Below are positions 24,493 through 35,300 of a DNA stretch of 37,211 nt, piece after piece. The first letter of the stretch is position 1. Each line of letters opens with the position of its first letter. The notes under the pieces are model-generated. The model saw only the letters and a list, made by a program, of their open reading frames with translations, ran no database searches and was not told the DNA's origin. The stretch is from Phycisphaerales bacterium (lineage in GTDB: Bacteria; Planctomycetota; Phycisphaerae; Tepidisphaerales; Tepidisphaeraceae), in contig JAQGHP010000788.1 of the NCBI GenBank assembly GCA_028288775.1, forward strand, positions 1 through 37,211. Reading direction: 5' to 3'. The translations under genes and the position numbers were made by a program.

Positions 24493-24729
24493 ATGACGAC
24501 TTCTTCCAACGCCGCCTCTGTTCCGCCGTCCGCCCCCCGGCCAGTCTTGATCTGGCGACCGGAGAGCGACGAAACGCACATCCAGCCGAGTCTCGAGCAG
24601 GCCGCGGGCTTCCTCGAAGTACCCGTGGCGGAGGTCCTGGCGGCCATCGATGCGGGCGACCTGCTCAAGGGGTGGTTCGTCGATTGGCAGGCGGTCTCGG
24701 CACATCCGGTCGGCGGGAACGCGAAATAG
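24493..24729 (+). CDS. small hypothetical protein, possible helix-turn-helix
   Basis: A 78-residue protein (MTTSSNAASVPPSAPRPVLI...). An ATG at 24475 with GGGGA in front is an equally possible start adding MCYDPF. The core SLEQAAGFLEVPVAEVLAAI, followed by DAGDLLKGWFVDWQA, has the spacing of excisionase/MerR-like winged helix-turn-helix domains (A-x3-L-x-V-x8-AI-x2-G-x-L). DNA binding is therefore a possibility, by pattern only. It begins about 100 bases after rutE on the same strand. Confidence 0.5.
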   Translation: MTTSSNAASVPPSAPRPVLIWRPESDETHIQPSLEQAAGFLEVPVAEVLAAIDAGDLLKGWFVDWQAVSAHPVGGNAK

Positions 24730-24876
24730 GCCGTTTATCCCGTGTATCCGTTTATATCGCCACACGAGGGGGAGTTTCCCGCAATACGGGCCGGTGCATA
24801 CCGGCTCGCGGTTGGCCCACGCGGTTGAAGGGTTGCATGCTGTCGTACTGAAGCTCAACCCTTTTCCCGGGCGCTT

Positions 24877-25836
24877 ATGTCAATGCAATCCTGGATCGAA
24901 CCCCTCGAATCGCGGCAACTCCTCTCCGGCTCACCCAACCTTGCCATGAGCGCCAGTCAACTGGTGTTTAGCCAGGTTGCAGGGGCCACCACCGCGTATC
25001 AGCAGATCAAGCTGAAGAACACGGGCTCCGCCAAGCTGGCGCTCGGGTCAATCTCCATCGGCGGCGCGAATGCGAGCGAGTTCACCCTCTCCATGAAGCG
25101 CATGCCCATCAAGCTGGGGCATGGCGCAACGTACAGTGTAAAAGTAGCATTCAAGCCGACTGCCGCGGGCTTGGCCAACGCCACGCTCGACGTCGCCAGC
25201 AACGACCCCGACATGGCGGTCTGCTCGGTGCCGCTCCGCGGGCTGGGCACCGACGGGGTCTTTGAAGCCCACGAGCCGTCGCTTCAGCACATCCTCGACA
25301 CGTTCCGAATTCCCGTCAACGTAGGCGACCTCGATCCCTCCACCGGCGTCCTCGATGGCCCCGGCCCCAGTGACGAAGTGCCGCTGCAACTGATGCACAA
25401 GGCCGGCAAGGGACCGGTGCGCATCACGCCGATCGCCTCCTACAGTTGGGATTCCAGCCCGGTGGCGCAATTCGGCTGGTACTCGCCCGCGCCGTCCGGG
25501 CCCGTCAATCACAAACTATTCACGATCCCCGCCCACGCGACGGAAACGCTGATGCCCAGGACGACCGGCACAACGAAGTTCGATCCGGGCAACGCCGTAT
25601 TCGGGCTCTACTCGACCTGGCCTTACCAGGCGCACGGCCCGGTCTATACCCAGGATGGGCGCAACACCTGGGCTTCGCCCACGGGCACCGATCATCAACA
25701 CGAAGTCCGTTTTTACCCGTATAAGACGCCGGACGGGAAGACGGTCGCGAACACGTACGTCGCCGCGGTCGAAGAGGCGTTCAACAGCGACTTCCAGGAC
25801 GCGGTGTTCATCATCAGCAACGTCGCGCCGCTGTAA
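24877..25836 (+). CDS. surface/exported protein with planctomycete N-terminal motif and ASH-type domain
   Basis: A 319-residue protein. Residues 8-17 read EPLESRQLLS, the LExRxLLS motif found at the N-terminus of many planctomycete extracellular proteins and taken as a localisation signal. There is no standard signal peptide. Residues about 25-120 resemble an ASH/choice-of-anchor-D immunoglobulin-like domain: QQIKLKNTGSAKLALGSISI, GATYSVKVAFKPTAAGLANA, VASNDPDMAVCSVPLRGLGT. The C-terminal part (SYSWDSSPVAQFGWYS, AVFGLYSTWPYQAHG, DAVFIISNVAPL) looks like a beta-rich domain repeated in planctomycete proteins. Two ATG codons (24877, 24883) are near; the first is used. It converges on tex with an 18-base gap. 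Confidence 0.8.
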   Translation: MSMQSWIEPLESRQLLSGSPNLAMSASQLVFSQVAGATTAYQQIKLKNTGSAKLALGSISIGGANASEFTLSMKRMPIKLGHGATYSVKVAFKPTAAGLANATLDVASNDPDMAVCSVPLRGLGTDGVFEAHEPSLQHILDTFRIPVNVGDLDPSTGVLDGPGPSDEVPLQLMHKAGKGPVRITPIASYSWDSSPVAQFGWYSPAPSGPVNHKLFTIPAHATETLMPRTTGTTKFDPGNAVFGLYSTWPYQAHGPVYTQDGRNTWASPTGTDHQHEVRFYPYKTPDGKTVANTYVAAVEEAFNSDFQDAVFIISNVAPL

Positions 25837-25854
25837 GACCGCCCGCAACAGCAG

Positions 25855-28155
<2,301 letters not shown>

Positions 28156-28299
28156 GCGAAATACCATCCCTGGCAAATAACCCCACTTCAAGGCGGAACA
28201 CAATAGCAATGAAGCGGCGTGATGGGGAGGGCTTTATGCGTGTAGACGAACCCGTGCGGTCGGCGGTATTTTTGGGGGAATCCGACGGCAGGGATACGC

Positions 28300-29004
28300 A
28301 TGCAAGACCCGCCACCCCCCACCATCGTCTTAGCCATCGGCCGCCAGATCGGCAGCGGCGGCGCCGAGCTGGGCGAGCGCCTCGCCCGCCGGCTCAATTT
28401 TGCCTACATCGATCGCCAGATCATGCAGGAAGCCGCCCGCTGCCTGGGCGTTGACGAGGCACATCTGCTTCACCGCGCCGAGCGCACCACAGGCTTCTGG
28501 GAGAAACTCGGTCACATCCTGTCCATGGGCATCCCCGAAAGCGTCTACACGGATGCACTGAGGGTTCCGGAGGTTACGGACGTCGCGCTGTTCGGCGTCT
28601 CCATGCAGGTGATTCGCGAGCTCGTTTCCAACCGCGATACGGTGCTCATCGGGCACGCCGGGTTCCACTGCCTGCGGGGTTGGCCGGGCCTCGTGAGCGT
28701 ATTCACCCACGCCCCGCGCGAGTTTCGCGTCCGCCGCATGGCGATGCGGTATCACATCACCGATCCCGCGGAGGCCCGGGCCGTGATCGATCGCACGGAT
28801 GCCGAGCGCGAGCGATTCATCCGCCAGATGGCGGGCGTCTCATGGACCGATGCCCGCAACTACGATTTGTGCCTGGACATGAGCCGCGTCACCTTCGACA
28901 TGGCGGAGCAGATGGTGGTGAACCTCATCGAGCAGCGCATAGGTATCCTCGCCGCCACCCCGGCTCCGGTTGCGGCCCCCTCTGCCTCCCAAGGAGAAGT
29001 TTAG
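28300..29004 (+). CDS. cytidylate kinase-like family protein
   Basis: A 234-residue P-loop protein of the cytidylate-kinase-like family, often called after Cmk but functionally unsettled. The P-loop is VLAIGRQIGSGGAELGERLA, with DRQIMQEAA following as in the family, RDTVLIGHAGFHCL in the middle, and RRMAMRYHITDPAEARAVID with TDAERERFI as the lid region. The typical Cmk length is about 220 residues. The ATG at 28300 is preceded by GCAGGGA. The C-terminal tail (ATPAPVAAPSASQGEV) is low-complexity. True CMP kinase activity is uncertain since a canonical Cmk may exist elsewhere. Confidence 0.85.
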   Translation: MQDPPPPTIVLAIGRQIGSGGAELGERLARRLNFAYIDRQIMQEAARCLGVDEAHLLHRAERTTGFWEKLGHILSMGIPESVYTDALRVPEVTDVALFGVSMQVIRELVSNRDTVLIGHAGFHCLRGWPGLVSVFTHAPREFRVRRMAMRYHITDPAEARAVIDRTDAERERFIRQMAGVSWTDARNYDLCLDMSRVTFDMAEQMVVNLIEQRIGILAATPAPVAAPSASQGEV

Positions 29005-29078
29005 CGCAGTCAATTCAAGACTCATCGCGGAGACACGGAGGCGTGCCCAAGTTTCCGTGGCCGCGCAGTTCAGGGATG

Positions 29079-29229
29079 AAAATCGAACGCAGAGATGCCG
29101 AGACGCAGAAGTAGGAAAGAGAGAGAATGAGTGAGCCGAATGCCGGCCCCTCGCGAAATCCTGGGCACCCAGAAGCATTCCTTTTCTCCCTCCTACCTCT
29201 GCGCCTCGGCATCTCTGCGTTCGATTCTC
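29079..29229. repeat. hairpin with AACGCAGAGATGCCGAG arms
   Basis: The arms 29079-29129 and 29176-29229 pair along most of 50 bases; AATCGAACGCAGAGATGCCG recurs exactly as the complement in the right arm. The words match the inner part of 23373-23705. It lies between the convergent cytidylate-kinase-like and MFS genes; the 363-base gap (29005-29367) holds no gene. Confidence 0.85.
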
Positions 29230-29240
29230 TCCCATTCCCT

Positions 29241-29272
29241 CTTGGCGACTTGGCGACTTGGCGACTTGGCGG
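29241..29272 (+). repeat. four tandem copies of CTTGGCGA
   Basis: Four direct copies of an eight-base unit (the last ending in G), without spacers. A related CTTGGCGT word is repeated in 23640-23700. Too short and regular for a CRISPR array. Confidence 0.9.
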
Positions 29273-29367
29273 TTCAGCCCTCCTCTTCACCAAGAAATCA
29301 TCCGCAATCCACGCGGCACGGCGAGCGAGGCACCCTCCATGTCTCCGTTGGTGAAAATTCCTCCGCG

Positions 29368-30960
29368 CTAATGCGCCATCACCGGCCCCGCGTGGGCCCG
29401 GGCTCGGCGGAAGAGCAGCACGCCCGGTATGCTCAAGAAGCACAGGATTGCCATCCCGCGGAAAATGTCCACGTACGCCCAGAGCTGCGCCTGTTGCAAC
29501 AGCACGGCGTAGAGCTGACCGGCCGCCTGGCCCGCGCCGGTAACCGTCCCGTTGTGCGCGCCAAACGTTACCGCCGCCGATTGCAGGAACTGGCGGTATG
29601 CCTGGCCGAAGGGCGTCAGGTGGGAGACCATGTAAAACTGGTGCGCCTGCGACCGGCGGACGATCATCGCCGTCACCACGGAAATGCCCACCCCGCCGCC
29701 GAGATTGCGCAGCAGGTTGAAGAGCCCCGTCGCGCTGCCCATCTGCTCGTTGCGCAGCGTCCCCATCGTCATGGTCGTCAGGGGCACGAACACGAACGCG
29801 GTCCCCAGGCCGTTGAAGATGTTGGGCCAGAAAATGTTGCGCGTGGAGATGTCGAGCGTGAAATCGCCGAACAGGATCAGCGAATACCCCAGCATCGCGA
29901 AGCCGAACGCAATCAGCGCCCGCGCATCAATCACGCCGATGAGCCGGCCAACGACTATCATCGCCACCATCGACCCTATCCCGCGCGGGCTGACGGCCAG
30001 CCCGCTCTGCGTCGCCGGGTAGCCCATCAGCGTTTGCAGGAACAGCGGCAGCAGTGTGATCGAGCCGTAGAGCACCGCGCCCATCATCGTCATCAGCGCA
30101 GTGCCCACCGCGAAATTGCGGTCAGAGAAGATCCGCAGGTTTACGATCGGGTCCGGGATGATCAATTCCCACGTTACGAACGCCACCAGCCCCATCGCCG
30201 ACAGCGCCGCGAGAATCTGGATGAAGCGCGAGGAGAACCAATCTTCGTCCTGGCCCTTGTCCAGCATGATCTGCAAACAGGCCACCCACAGTGCGAGCAG
30301 GCCCAGGCCGACGAGATCGATCCGCCCCCGCCTTGTGGCGCGAATGTACGGCGGATCTTCGATAAACGTCTGCGCCAGGAGGACGGCAAGAATTCCGATC
30401 GGGAGGTTGATGTAGAAGACCCAGCGCCACGAGTAATTGTCGGTGATCCACCCGCCCAGCGTCGGCCCGATGATCGGCGCGACCACCACGCCCATCCCGA
30501 AGATCCCCATCGCCACCCCGCGCTTGCTCGGCGGAAAGCTCTCGAGAAGCACCGCCTGCGAGATGGGCTGAAGCGCCCCGCCCCCCGCGCCCTGCAAAAT
30601 GCGCGCGACGATCAGCATGCCCAGACTGCTGGCCACGCCGCACAGCCCCGACGCGATGGTGAACACTCCAATGCAGGCCACCAGGAACCGCTTGCGCCCG
30701 AAGTACCCGCTGAACCAACCGGTCGCCGGGAGCACAACGGCATTGGAGACGAGGTAACTGGTGAGCACCCACGTCGCCTCGTCGTTGCTCGCCGACAGGC
30801 TGCCGGCGATGTGCGGGAGCGCGACGTTCACCACGGTCGTGTCGAGCACCTCCATGAACGTGGCGGTCATTACCGCCATCGCGATCACCCACGGGCTGGC
30901 CCGCGGACGCCACACCGCGCTGACAGGCAAACCGCCGGGCTGGGCCGTAGCGCTTGACAT
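29368..30960 (-). CDS. MFS drug-exporter, DHA2 (EmrB/QacA) family
   Basis: A 530-residue inner-membrane proton antiporter with about 14 membrane segments. MFS motif A appears as GWFSGYFGRKRFL after the second segment, with TFMEVLDTTVVNVALPHIAG in the first. The antiporter motif C is GVVVAPIIGPTLGGWI, marking a drug or metabolite exporter. The ATG at 30960 (MSSATAQPGG) is chosen over a TTG at 30981; no strong ribosome binding site is present for either. Substrate unknown. There is no adjacent EmrA-like membrane-fusion gene, and the closest upstream genes form the hydroxyproline cluster, from which a 353-base repeat-filled gap separates it. Confidence 0.92.
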   Translation of the reverse strand: MSSATAQPGGLPVSAVWRPRASPWVIAMAVMTATFMEVLDTTVVNVALPHIAGSLSASNDEATWVLTSYLVSNAVVLPATGWFSGYFGRKRFLVACIGVFTIASGLCGVASSLGMLIVARILQGAGGGALQPISQAVLLESFPPSKRGVAMGIFGMGVVVAPIIGPTLGGWITDNYSWRWVFYINLPIGILAVLLAQTFIEDPPYIRATRRGRIDLVGLGLLALWVACLQIMLDKGQDEDWFSSRFIQILAALSAMGLVAFVTWELIIPDPIVNLRIFSDRNFAVGTALMTMMGAVLYGSITLLPLFLQTLMGYPATQSGLAVSPRGIGSMVAMIVVGRLIGVIDARALIAFGFAMLGYSLILFGDFTLDISTRNIFWPNIFNGLGTAFVFVPLTTMTMGTLRNEQMGSATGLFNLLRNLGGGVGISVVTAMIVRRSQAHQFYMVSHLTPFGQAYRQFLQSAAVTFGAHNGTVTGAGQAAGQLYAVLLQQAQLWAYVDIFRGMAILCFLSIPGVLLFRRARAHAGPVMAH

Positions 30961-31099
30961 CGCTGCCCAACCCGCCCGCAATTTCGTTGCCGGGGCCAGC
31001 GGCCTCGGCCGACAAGAGTGCGCGGCACATTCGGCGGCTCCTGCTCCCTCCTACGGTATTCCCAGGGATGGATGGGACGGGGTTCGATGCGCACCTCTG

Positions 31100-31276
31100 C
31101 CATGACATGGGCGGCCCGCCCATGAAGTGGCACGGGCAGCTTGCCCGTGGTCACGGTACTCCGTGACATTCGGCCGGTGCTCTGGCCGAAGAAAGCAAAA
31201 TGTGGCACAGCCGCCCCCGGCTGTGTTCCGCTGCAGGCGGGAGAAGAAAGACACAGCCGAGGGCGGCTGTGCCACA
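31100..31276 (-). repeat. composite mosaic palindromic element, copy 1 (minus orientation)
   Basis: Read on the minus strand it has these parts in order. (1) A hairpin TGTGGCACAGCCGCCCTCGG ... CACAGCCGGGGGCGGCTGTG (arms 31276-31251 and 31228-31201). (2) A linker with GCTTTCTTC. (3) A GAATGTCACGGAGTACCGTG module. (4) CACGGGCAAGCTGCCCGTG. (5) ATGGGCGGGCCGCCCAT (31124-31100). The same hairpin, linker, module and last part occur at 36394-36605 in the opposite orientation. The 353-base gap between the MFS gene and the fused dehydrogenase gene contains no gene. Confidence 0.9.
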
Positions 31277-31313
31277 CGGGTCCTGTAGGTTTGGCTCCGA
31301 ACCTAGCAGTCGC

Positions 31314-33017
31314 TCACGGCAAGGCGTTAAAGAGGTCGATCAGCGATTGCACGTCCGTGGGCAAGATCGGCGGACGAACGGATTGCCTCTCCCAGCCGAA
31401 CAATGCTTCCACCGCCGCCCCGCAGATTCGCCCCTGACACGGCCCCATCCCGCAGCGCGTCTGAAGCTTGGCCGCGAGCCACGATTCGTGCCCGTGGAGG
31501 CGTTCGAACGTCACGTCTTCGCACCGGCACACGATCGTGTCCGGTCGAGGCAGGCTCCGCAATTCCTGCCGCAATGCGAACGCAGCCTCAAGCCGCCGGG
31601 CAAATACGCGAGCCCTGTCGCGGGCGCGAAACAGAGCCCGCGCCCGCCCAGGCTGATCCGCAGCCGCGTACCCCGCGATCTGTCCTTCGAGCAGCGAAAG
31701 GTCGAGCCCGCCAATGCCGGTGATCTCCCCTGCGGCATACACACCCGGCAGCGAAGTCTGCTGTGAAGCATCCACGCCCACCGCGCCGCACAAAATTTCG
31801 CAACCGAGCAGAGCCGCGAGATCGGTGTTGGGAACAAGCCCGAACCCGCACGCCAGATAATCGCAGTGCTCGGTCCAATCCGTCCGCCCGTCGCTGAGCG
31901 TGACGGACGCGAGCCGCCCCTCGCCCGCTGCCGAGGTCGGCCAGCAGCCCGCGGCGAAGCGAATCCCGCGCAGCCCCCGCCGCAGATCAAGCGCTTGCCG
32001 CAGCTTTGCCGGATGCCCGAGCAACCCCATTCCGAAGCGCGCCAAGTTTTTCCGCGGCGTCTGCTCGGCGATGAGTCGCACGTCCGCGCCGCGATGCCGA
32101 AGGTACGCCGCGACTGCCAGCAACAGCGGCCCTGAACCTGCGACCACAACGCGCTTGCCCTCGATCGGTAACCCCGACTTCACCATCGCCTGCAGACCAC
32201 CCGCCCCCATTACATTCGGGAGCGTCCAGCCCGGAAACGGAAGCAGCAACTCTCTCGCGCCCGTTGCGAGCACGAGCCGGTCGCAAGTGAAGGAACGCGC
32301 TTCGCCGCCGGTCTCGGCGAGGAGTTTGCCCGGCCCGTTTGCGCCGATGATTTGCGTGCCGGGAAACATCACAACGCCGCTCTTGCGAACGCGGTCAAAC
32401 CATCGGCCGGCATCCGCGCCTACGGGATGATCGCCCTGCGCCCGCCAGATTTGCCCGCCCGCCGCGGGGTTGTCGTCGATGACGGCAACGCGCCGGCCGG
32501 CCTCCGCGGCGCAACACGCCGCCGCGAGCCCGGCAGGGCCGGCGCCGACGATGACCACGTCGAAAACGTGCGCCGATGTGTTTCCGCGAGGGAGTTCGTC
32601 TGCCTTCCGCACGCGCGATGGCTTCGAAGCGGGCCCTCCGACAGTGCCTGGGAGATTTACGCTATTCGACGCTCGGCCCCTCGCCCCTGCCCTCTCCCCC
32701 GAGTACGAGGGAGAGGGAGGCTGGTCGCTCGCGCTTGCGAGATCGCATTGAAGTGGAGCGCCGCTTGCTTGCGCGCTCGTGAGAATTTCCATCCCCGCCC
32801 GCACCGTCATCTGACAACTTCTGCATTGCCGCTTGCCGTCGATTTCCACCCTGCATTCGAAGCAGACGCCCATCCCGCACACCGGCCCGCGCGGCTCGCC
32901 GCTTGCCGATTGGCGGGTGACTCCGCCGGTCGCCGCGCACACCGCCGCCGCGACGGTGCAACCCACGGGCACCTTTGCGCGCGTCCCATCGATCGTGATG
33001 GACATTTCCTCAGCCAT
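31314..33017 (-). CDS. fused [2Fe-2S] / FAD / BFD-type subunit of a D-hydroxyproline dehydrogenase-like complex
   Basis: A 567-residue protein. Residues 1-80 are a ferredoxin-like domain (Cys 47, 52, 55 and 68 in GPVCGMGVCFECRVEIDGKR and the following RQCRSC). Residues 150-470 are an FAD/NAD(P)-type oxidoreductase starting VVIVGAGPAGLAAACCAAEAG. The last 110 residues hold a BFD-like [2Fe-2S] region (IVCRCEDV, CGMGPCQGRIC). In many bacteria the first two parts are separate proteins (HcnA and HcnB types; gamma and alpha subunits of D-hydroxyproline dehydrogenase). Here they are one chain, with a palindromic repeat in the linker. The ATG overlaps the preceding gene by eight bases. The context of epimerase and deaminase supports hydroxyproline oxidation. 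Confidence 0.85.
   Translation of the reverse strand: MAEEMSITIDGTRAKVPVGCTVAAAVCAATGGVTRQSASGEPRGPVCGMGVCFECRVEIDGKRQCRSCQMTVRAGMEILTSAQASGAPLQCDLASASDQPPSPSYSGERAGARGRASNSVNLPGTVGGPASKPSRVRKADELPRGNTSAHVFDVVIVGAGPAGLAAACCAAEAGRRVAVIDDNPAAGGQIWRAQGDHPVGADAGRWFDRVRKSGVVMFPGTQIIGANGPGKLLAETGGEARSFTCDRLVLATGARELLLPFPGWTLPNVMGAGGLQAMVKSGLPIEGKRVVVAGSGPLLLAVAAYLRHRGADVRLIAEQTPRKNLARFGMGLLGHPAKLRQALDLRRGLRGIRFAAGCWPTSAAGEGRLASVTLSDGRTDWTEHCDYLACGFGLVPNTDLAALLGCEILCGAVGVDASQQTSLPGVYAAGEITGIGGLDLSLLEGQIAGYAAADQPGRARALFRARDRARVFARRLEAAFALRQELRSLPRPDTIVCRCEDVTFERLHGHESWLAAKLQTRCGMGPCQGRICGAAVEALFGWERQSVRPPILPTDVQSLIDLFNALP
32690..32717. repeat. palindromic repeat inside the linker of the fused dehydrogenase gene
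   Basis: CCCTCTCCC (32690-32698) and GGGAGAGGG (32709-32717) frame a ten-base loop. The wider element (about 32670-32735) includes the neighbouring GGGGCGAGGGGCCGAGCG on the minus strand. In protein it reads PSPSYSGERAGARGRA at about residues 101-116, between the ferredoxin and FAD domains. A related copy lies at 20086-20119. Confidence 0.85.
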
Positions 33018-34140
33018 GGTGGGCCGCGACAAGTGACCGTGAAGGGAGATAAGGCGCGGTCGGGATTTTCGACTCGCGCCCCAACACGTGGTCCACGATC
33101 AACTCTGCCGTCGCGAGTGAAGTGGTGATCCCCAGCCCTTCGTGCCCCGCCGCGATGAGTAGCTTCGGATCGTCCGCATGCGGCCCGATGAAGGGAAGCG
33201 AATCGGGCGTCGCGGCCCGAAAGCCCGTCCAAGTCCGGATCACCGACAACCCCGCGAGCCCCGGCATATACGTCGTCGCCCGCGCGAGCATGCGATGGAT
33301 CATCCGATGTTCCACCGCGCCGCCCTCCGCGCCGAACTGCCGGGATGAGCCGATGAGCAACTGCCCCGTCGGTCGCGGCTGCACGTTAAACGCCACCGAA
33401 TCCCCATCCGACCCGTGCGCGCTTTTCAGATACCCCAGTTCGAGCAATTGATGATTGACGAAGCCGGGGTATCGATCGGTAATCACCAAGTGCCCTTTCC
33501 GCGGCCGGATCTCCAGATCGGGCGTGAGCTCGGTCGCCGAGGTCCCGGCCGCGTTCAAGCAGAAGTCCGCTTCGACACGCGTACCGTCATCCAGTTTCAC
33601 TTCCCCACCGTTCAGCGCAACCACCCGTGCGTCCGTCCGAACCTCCGTCCCAAGTCGCCCGGCAGTGCCGAGAAGAAACTGTGCCACAACCGGCGGATAG
33701 ACCACGCTATCGCCCGGGATCAGCAGCCCCCCGGCCATGCCCCCGCACAGGTTCGGCTCCATCGCCGCGAGTTCCTCTCTGGTTAGCGCGCGGGACTCGA
33801 GTGACCGCTCCGCATAGTGGCGCTCTTTGCGATGCACCTCGGCCATTTCCTCGTCATCCGCCGCCACCCAGATCGTGCCGTAGCGGGTGAATTCCGCCGA
33901 CTCAGGCAATGACGGCGCGAGGGCATCCCAGAGCGATTGCGAATAGCGGCAGAGCGCGAACTGAGCCTCGGAATCGTCCATCACCGTGACGTGCCCCATC
34001 CCCGCCGCCGTCGCCCCGCTGCCGGCGGGCCGGTGGTCGAGAACGATGACGCGGAACCCTTCGCGCGCCAGCGCCGCCGCACACGCAGCACCGACGATGC
34101 CAGCGCCCACAATCGCGACGCGCGTCTGCCGGGGGTTCAT
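33010..34140 (-). CDS. DAO-family FAD-dependent oxidoreductase, D-hydroxyproline dehydrogenase catalytic subunit-like
   Basis: A 376-residue flavoprotein of the D-amino acid oxidase/sarcosine oxidase-type family. The N-terminal FAD-binding region is [20 protein letters not shown], and the C-terminal family region includes [19 protein letters not shown] and [19 protein letters not shown]. It is HcnC-like or like the beta subunit of heteromeric D-hydroxyproline dehydrogenase, oxidising cis-4-hydroxy-D-proline to pyrroline-4-hydroxy-2-carboxylate. Its ATG overlaps the stop of the epimerase gene (ATGA, 34137-34140), and its own stop overlaps the next gene by eight bases, so the three are translated together. 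A role in hydrogen cyanide formation is possible for HcnC relatives but not supported by context. Confidence 0.85.
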   Translation of the reverse strand: MNPRQTRVAIVGAGIVGAACAAALAREGFRVIVLDHRPAGSGATAAGMGHVTVMDDSEAQFALCRYSQSLWDALAPSLPESAEFTRYGTIWVAADDEEMAEVHRKERHYAERSLESRALTREELAAMEPNLCGGMAGGLLIPGDSVVYPPVVAQFLLGTAGRLGTEVRTDARVVALNGGEVKLDDGTRVEADFCLNAAGTSATELTPDLEIRPRKGHLVITDRYPGFVNHQLLELGYLKSAHGSDGDSVAFNVQPRPTGQLLIGSSRQFGAEGGAVEHRMIHRMLARATTYMPGLAGLSVIRTWTGFRAATPDSLPFIGPHADDPKLLIAAGHEGLGITTSLATAELIVDHVLGRESKIPTAPYLPSRSLVAAHHG

Positions 34141-35087
34141 GCGCGAATCCCCGCGCAAAAGGGGTCGTTCGAATTGAGTACCAACGTCGCCTCCGCGTTC
34201 ACGTACGCCGACCCGCGGACGTGGGGGATGATCTTGTCGCCTTCGATGGTTGCATACGCTTCAAACACGCTGCCGATGATGCTCTCCTGCCGCCAACGCT
34301 GCCCTTCGCGGAGCTTCCGATCCTCCACCAGGCACGCGATCTTGGCGCTCGTCCCCGTCCCGCAGGGCGAGCGGTCGTACGCCTTCCCCGGGCACAGCAC
34401 GAAATTCCGGCTGTCGCACCCGGCAATCGTCGGCGGGCCGAACAACTCGATATGGTCAATTTCCGCGCCGTCCGCGCCGGTGACGCCTTCTCGCACGAGG
34501 GCCTCGCGCACGCGCCACGCAAAATTCGTCAGCCGCTCCACGTTCTTCAGCGACAATTCCTGCCCGTGATCCGAAACGAGAAAGAACCAATTTCCCCCCC
34601 ACGCGATGTCGCCGATGACGGGACCGTGGCCGGCCACGTTCACCTTCACGCCCTTCGCGTGGCGGTAGCTGGGGACGTTTCGGACCGTCACATGATTCGC
34701 GTCTTCCAGCGTCGCGCTGACGACCCCCACCGGCGTCTCGATCCGATGCGTCCCCGGCCCGATGCGCCCCATGTGCGCAAGCGTCACCACCAGCCCGATC
34801 GTCCCGTGCCCGCACATGTTCAGGTAGCCGACGTTATTGAAAAAGATCACGCCCGCCGCACACGTCGGGTCCACCGGCTCGCAGAGCAACGCCCCGACCA
34901 TCACGTCCGAGCCCCGCGGCTCATTGACGACCGCCGATCGGATCGCATCGAATTTCTCGCGAAAAACCGCCACCCGCGCCGCGAGACTCCCGGAGCCCAG
35001 GACAGGCCCGCCGGAAATGATCACGCGCGTCGGCTCGCCGCCGGTATGGGAGTCGATCACCTGAATGCGCTGGACGAAGTCAGTCAT
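34137..35087 (-). CDS. 4-hydroxyproline 2-epimerase (proline racemase family)
   Basis: A 316-residue enzyme that converts trans-4-hydroxy-L-proline to cis-4-hydroxy-D-proline by a two-base mechanism. Both catalytic cysteines are present: Cys-92 in NMCGHGTIG and Cys-242 in [12 protein letters not shown]. Trans-3-hydroxyproline dehydratases of this family have Thr in place of the second Cys, so this protein is an epimerase or racemase. The N-terminus [20 protein letters not shown] is typical. GAAGG is immediately before the ATG at 35087, closer than usual. The gene overlaps the dehydrogenase by four bases and lies next to a DapA-type deaminase, which favours hydroxyproline rather than proline. 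Confidence 0.9.
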   Translation of the reverse strand: MTDFVQRIQVIDSHTGGEPTRVIISGGPVLGSGSLAARVAVFREKFDAIRSAVVNEPRGSDVMVGALLCEPVDPTCAAGVIFFNNVGYLNMCGHGTIGLVVTLAHMGRIGPGTHRIETPVGVVSATLEDANHVTVRNVPSYRHAKGVKVNVAGHGPVIGDIAWGGNWFFLVSDHGQELSLKNVERLTNFAWRVREALVREGVTGADGAEIDHIELFGPPTIAGCDSRNFVLCPGKAYDRSPCGTGTSAKIACLVEDRKLREGQRWRQESIIGSVFEAYATIEGDKIIPHVRGSAYVNAEATLVLNSNDPFCAGIRA

Positions 35088-35117
35088 CCTTCACCGTCAT
35101 TCTCCACGTTGCGCCAT

Positions 35118-35211
35118 CGTGGCACGGGTTTTCAACCCGTGCTAGGTTCGGAGGGAGGCGAGCGACGCTATCTGCCAACGCATTTCGCACGGGTTGAAAA
35201 CCCGTGCCACG
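35118..35211. repeat. 25-bp perfect hairpin, GTGGCACGGGTTTTCAACCC type
   Basis: Arms 35118-35142 and 35187-35211 are exact complements. Each arm is itself partly palindromic (CACGGGTTTTCAACCCGTG), so several foldings are possible. The loop contains GCTAGGTTCGGAG, which also occurs on the minus strand near 31310-31290. It lies between the deaminase and epimerase genes of one cluster (35088-35300, no gene). Confidence 0.9.
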
Positions 35212-35300
35212 CCAACGCCATCTGTTCGCCCGAAATTCCGCCCACTCTGCAATTGCGATGCATCAGCGGTGCGCCCATGTCGCAACAACGCAAACTTCCC

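Noticed and set aside
29241-29272. Possible CRISPR array
   Set aside because: The units are eight bases and directly joined, with no spacers and no cas genes nearby.
31314-34140. Hydrogen cyanide synthase (HcnABC)
   Set aside because: The proteins are HcnA/HcnB-fused and HcnC-like, but the coupled epimerase and DapA-type deaminase point to hydroxyproline oxidation by the related D-hydroxyproline dehydrogenase.
34137-35087. trans-3-hydroxy-L-proline dehydratase
   Set aside because: That activity goes with Thr at the second catalytic position; here both Cys-92 and Cys-242 are present.
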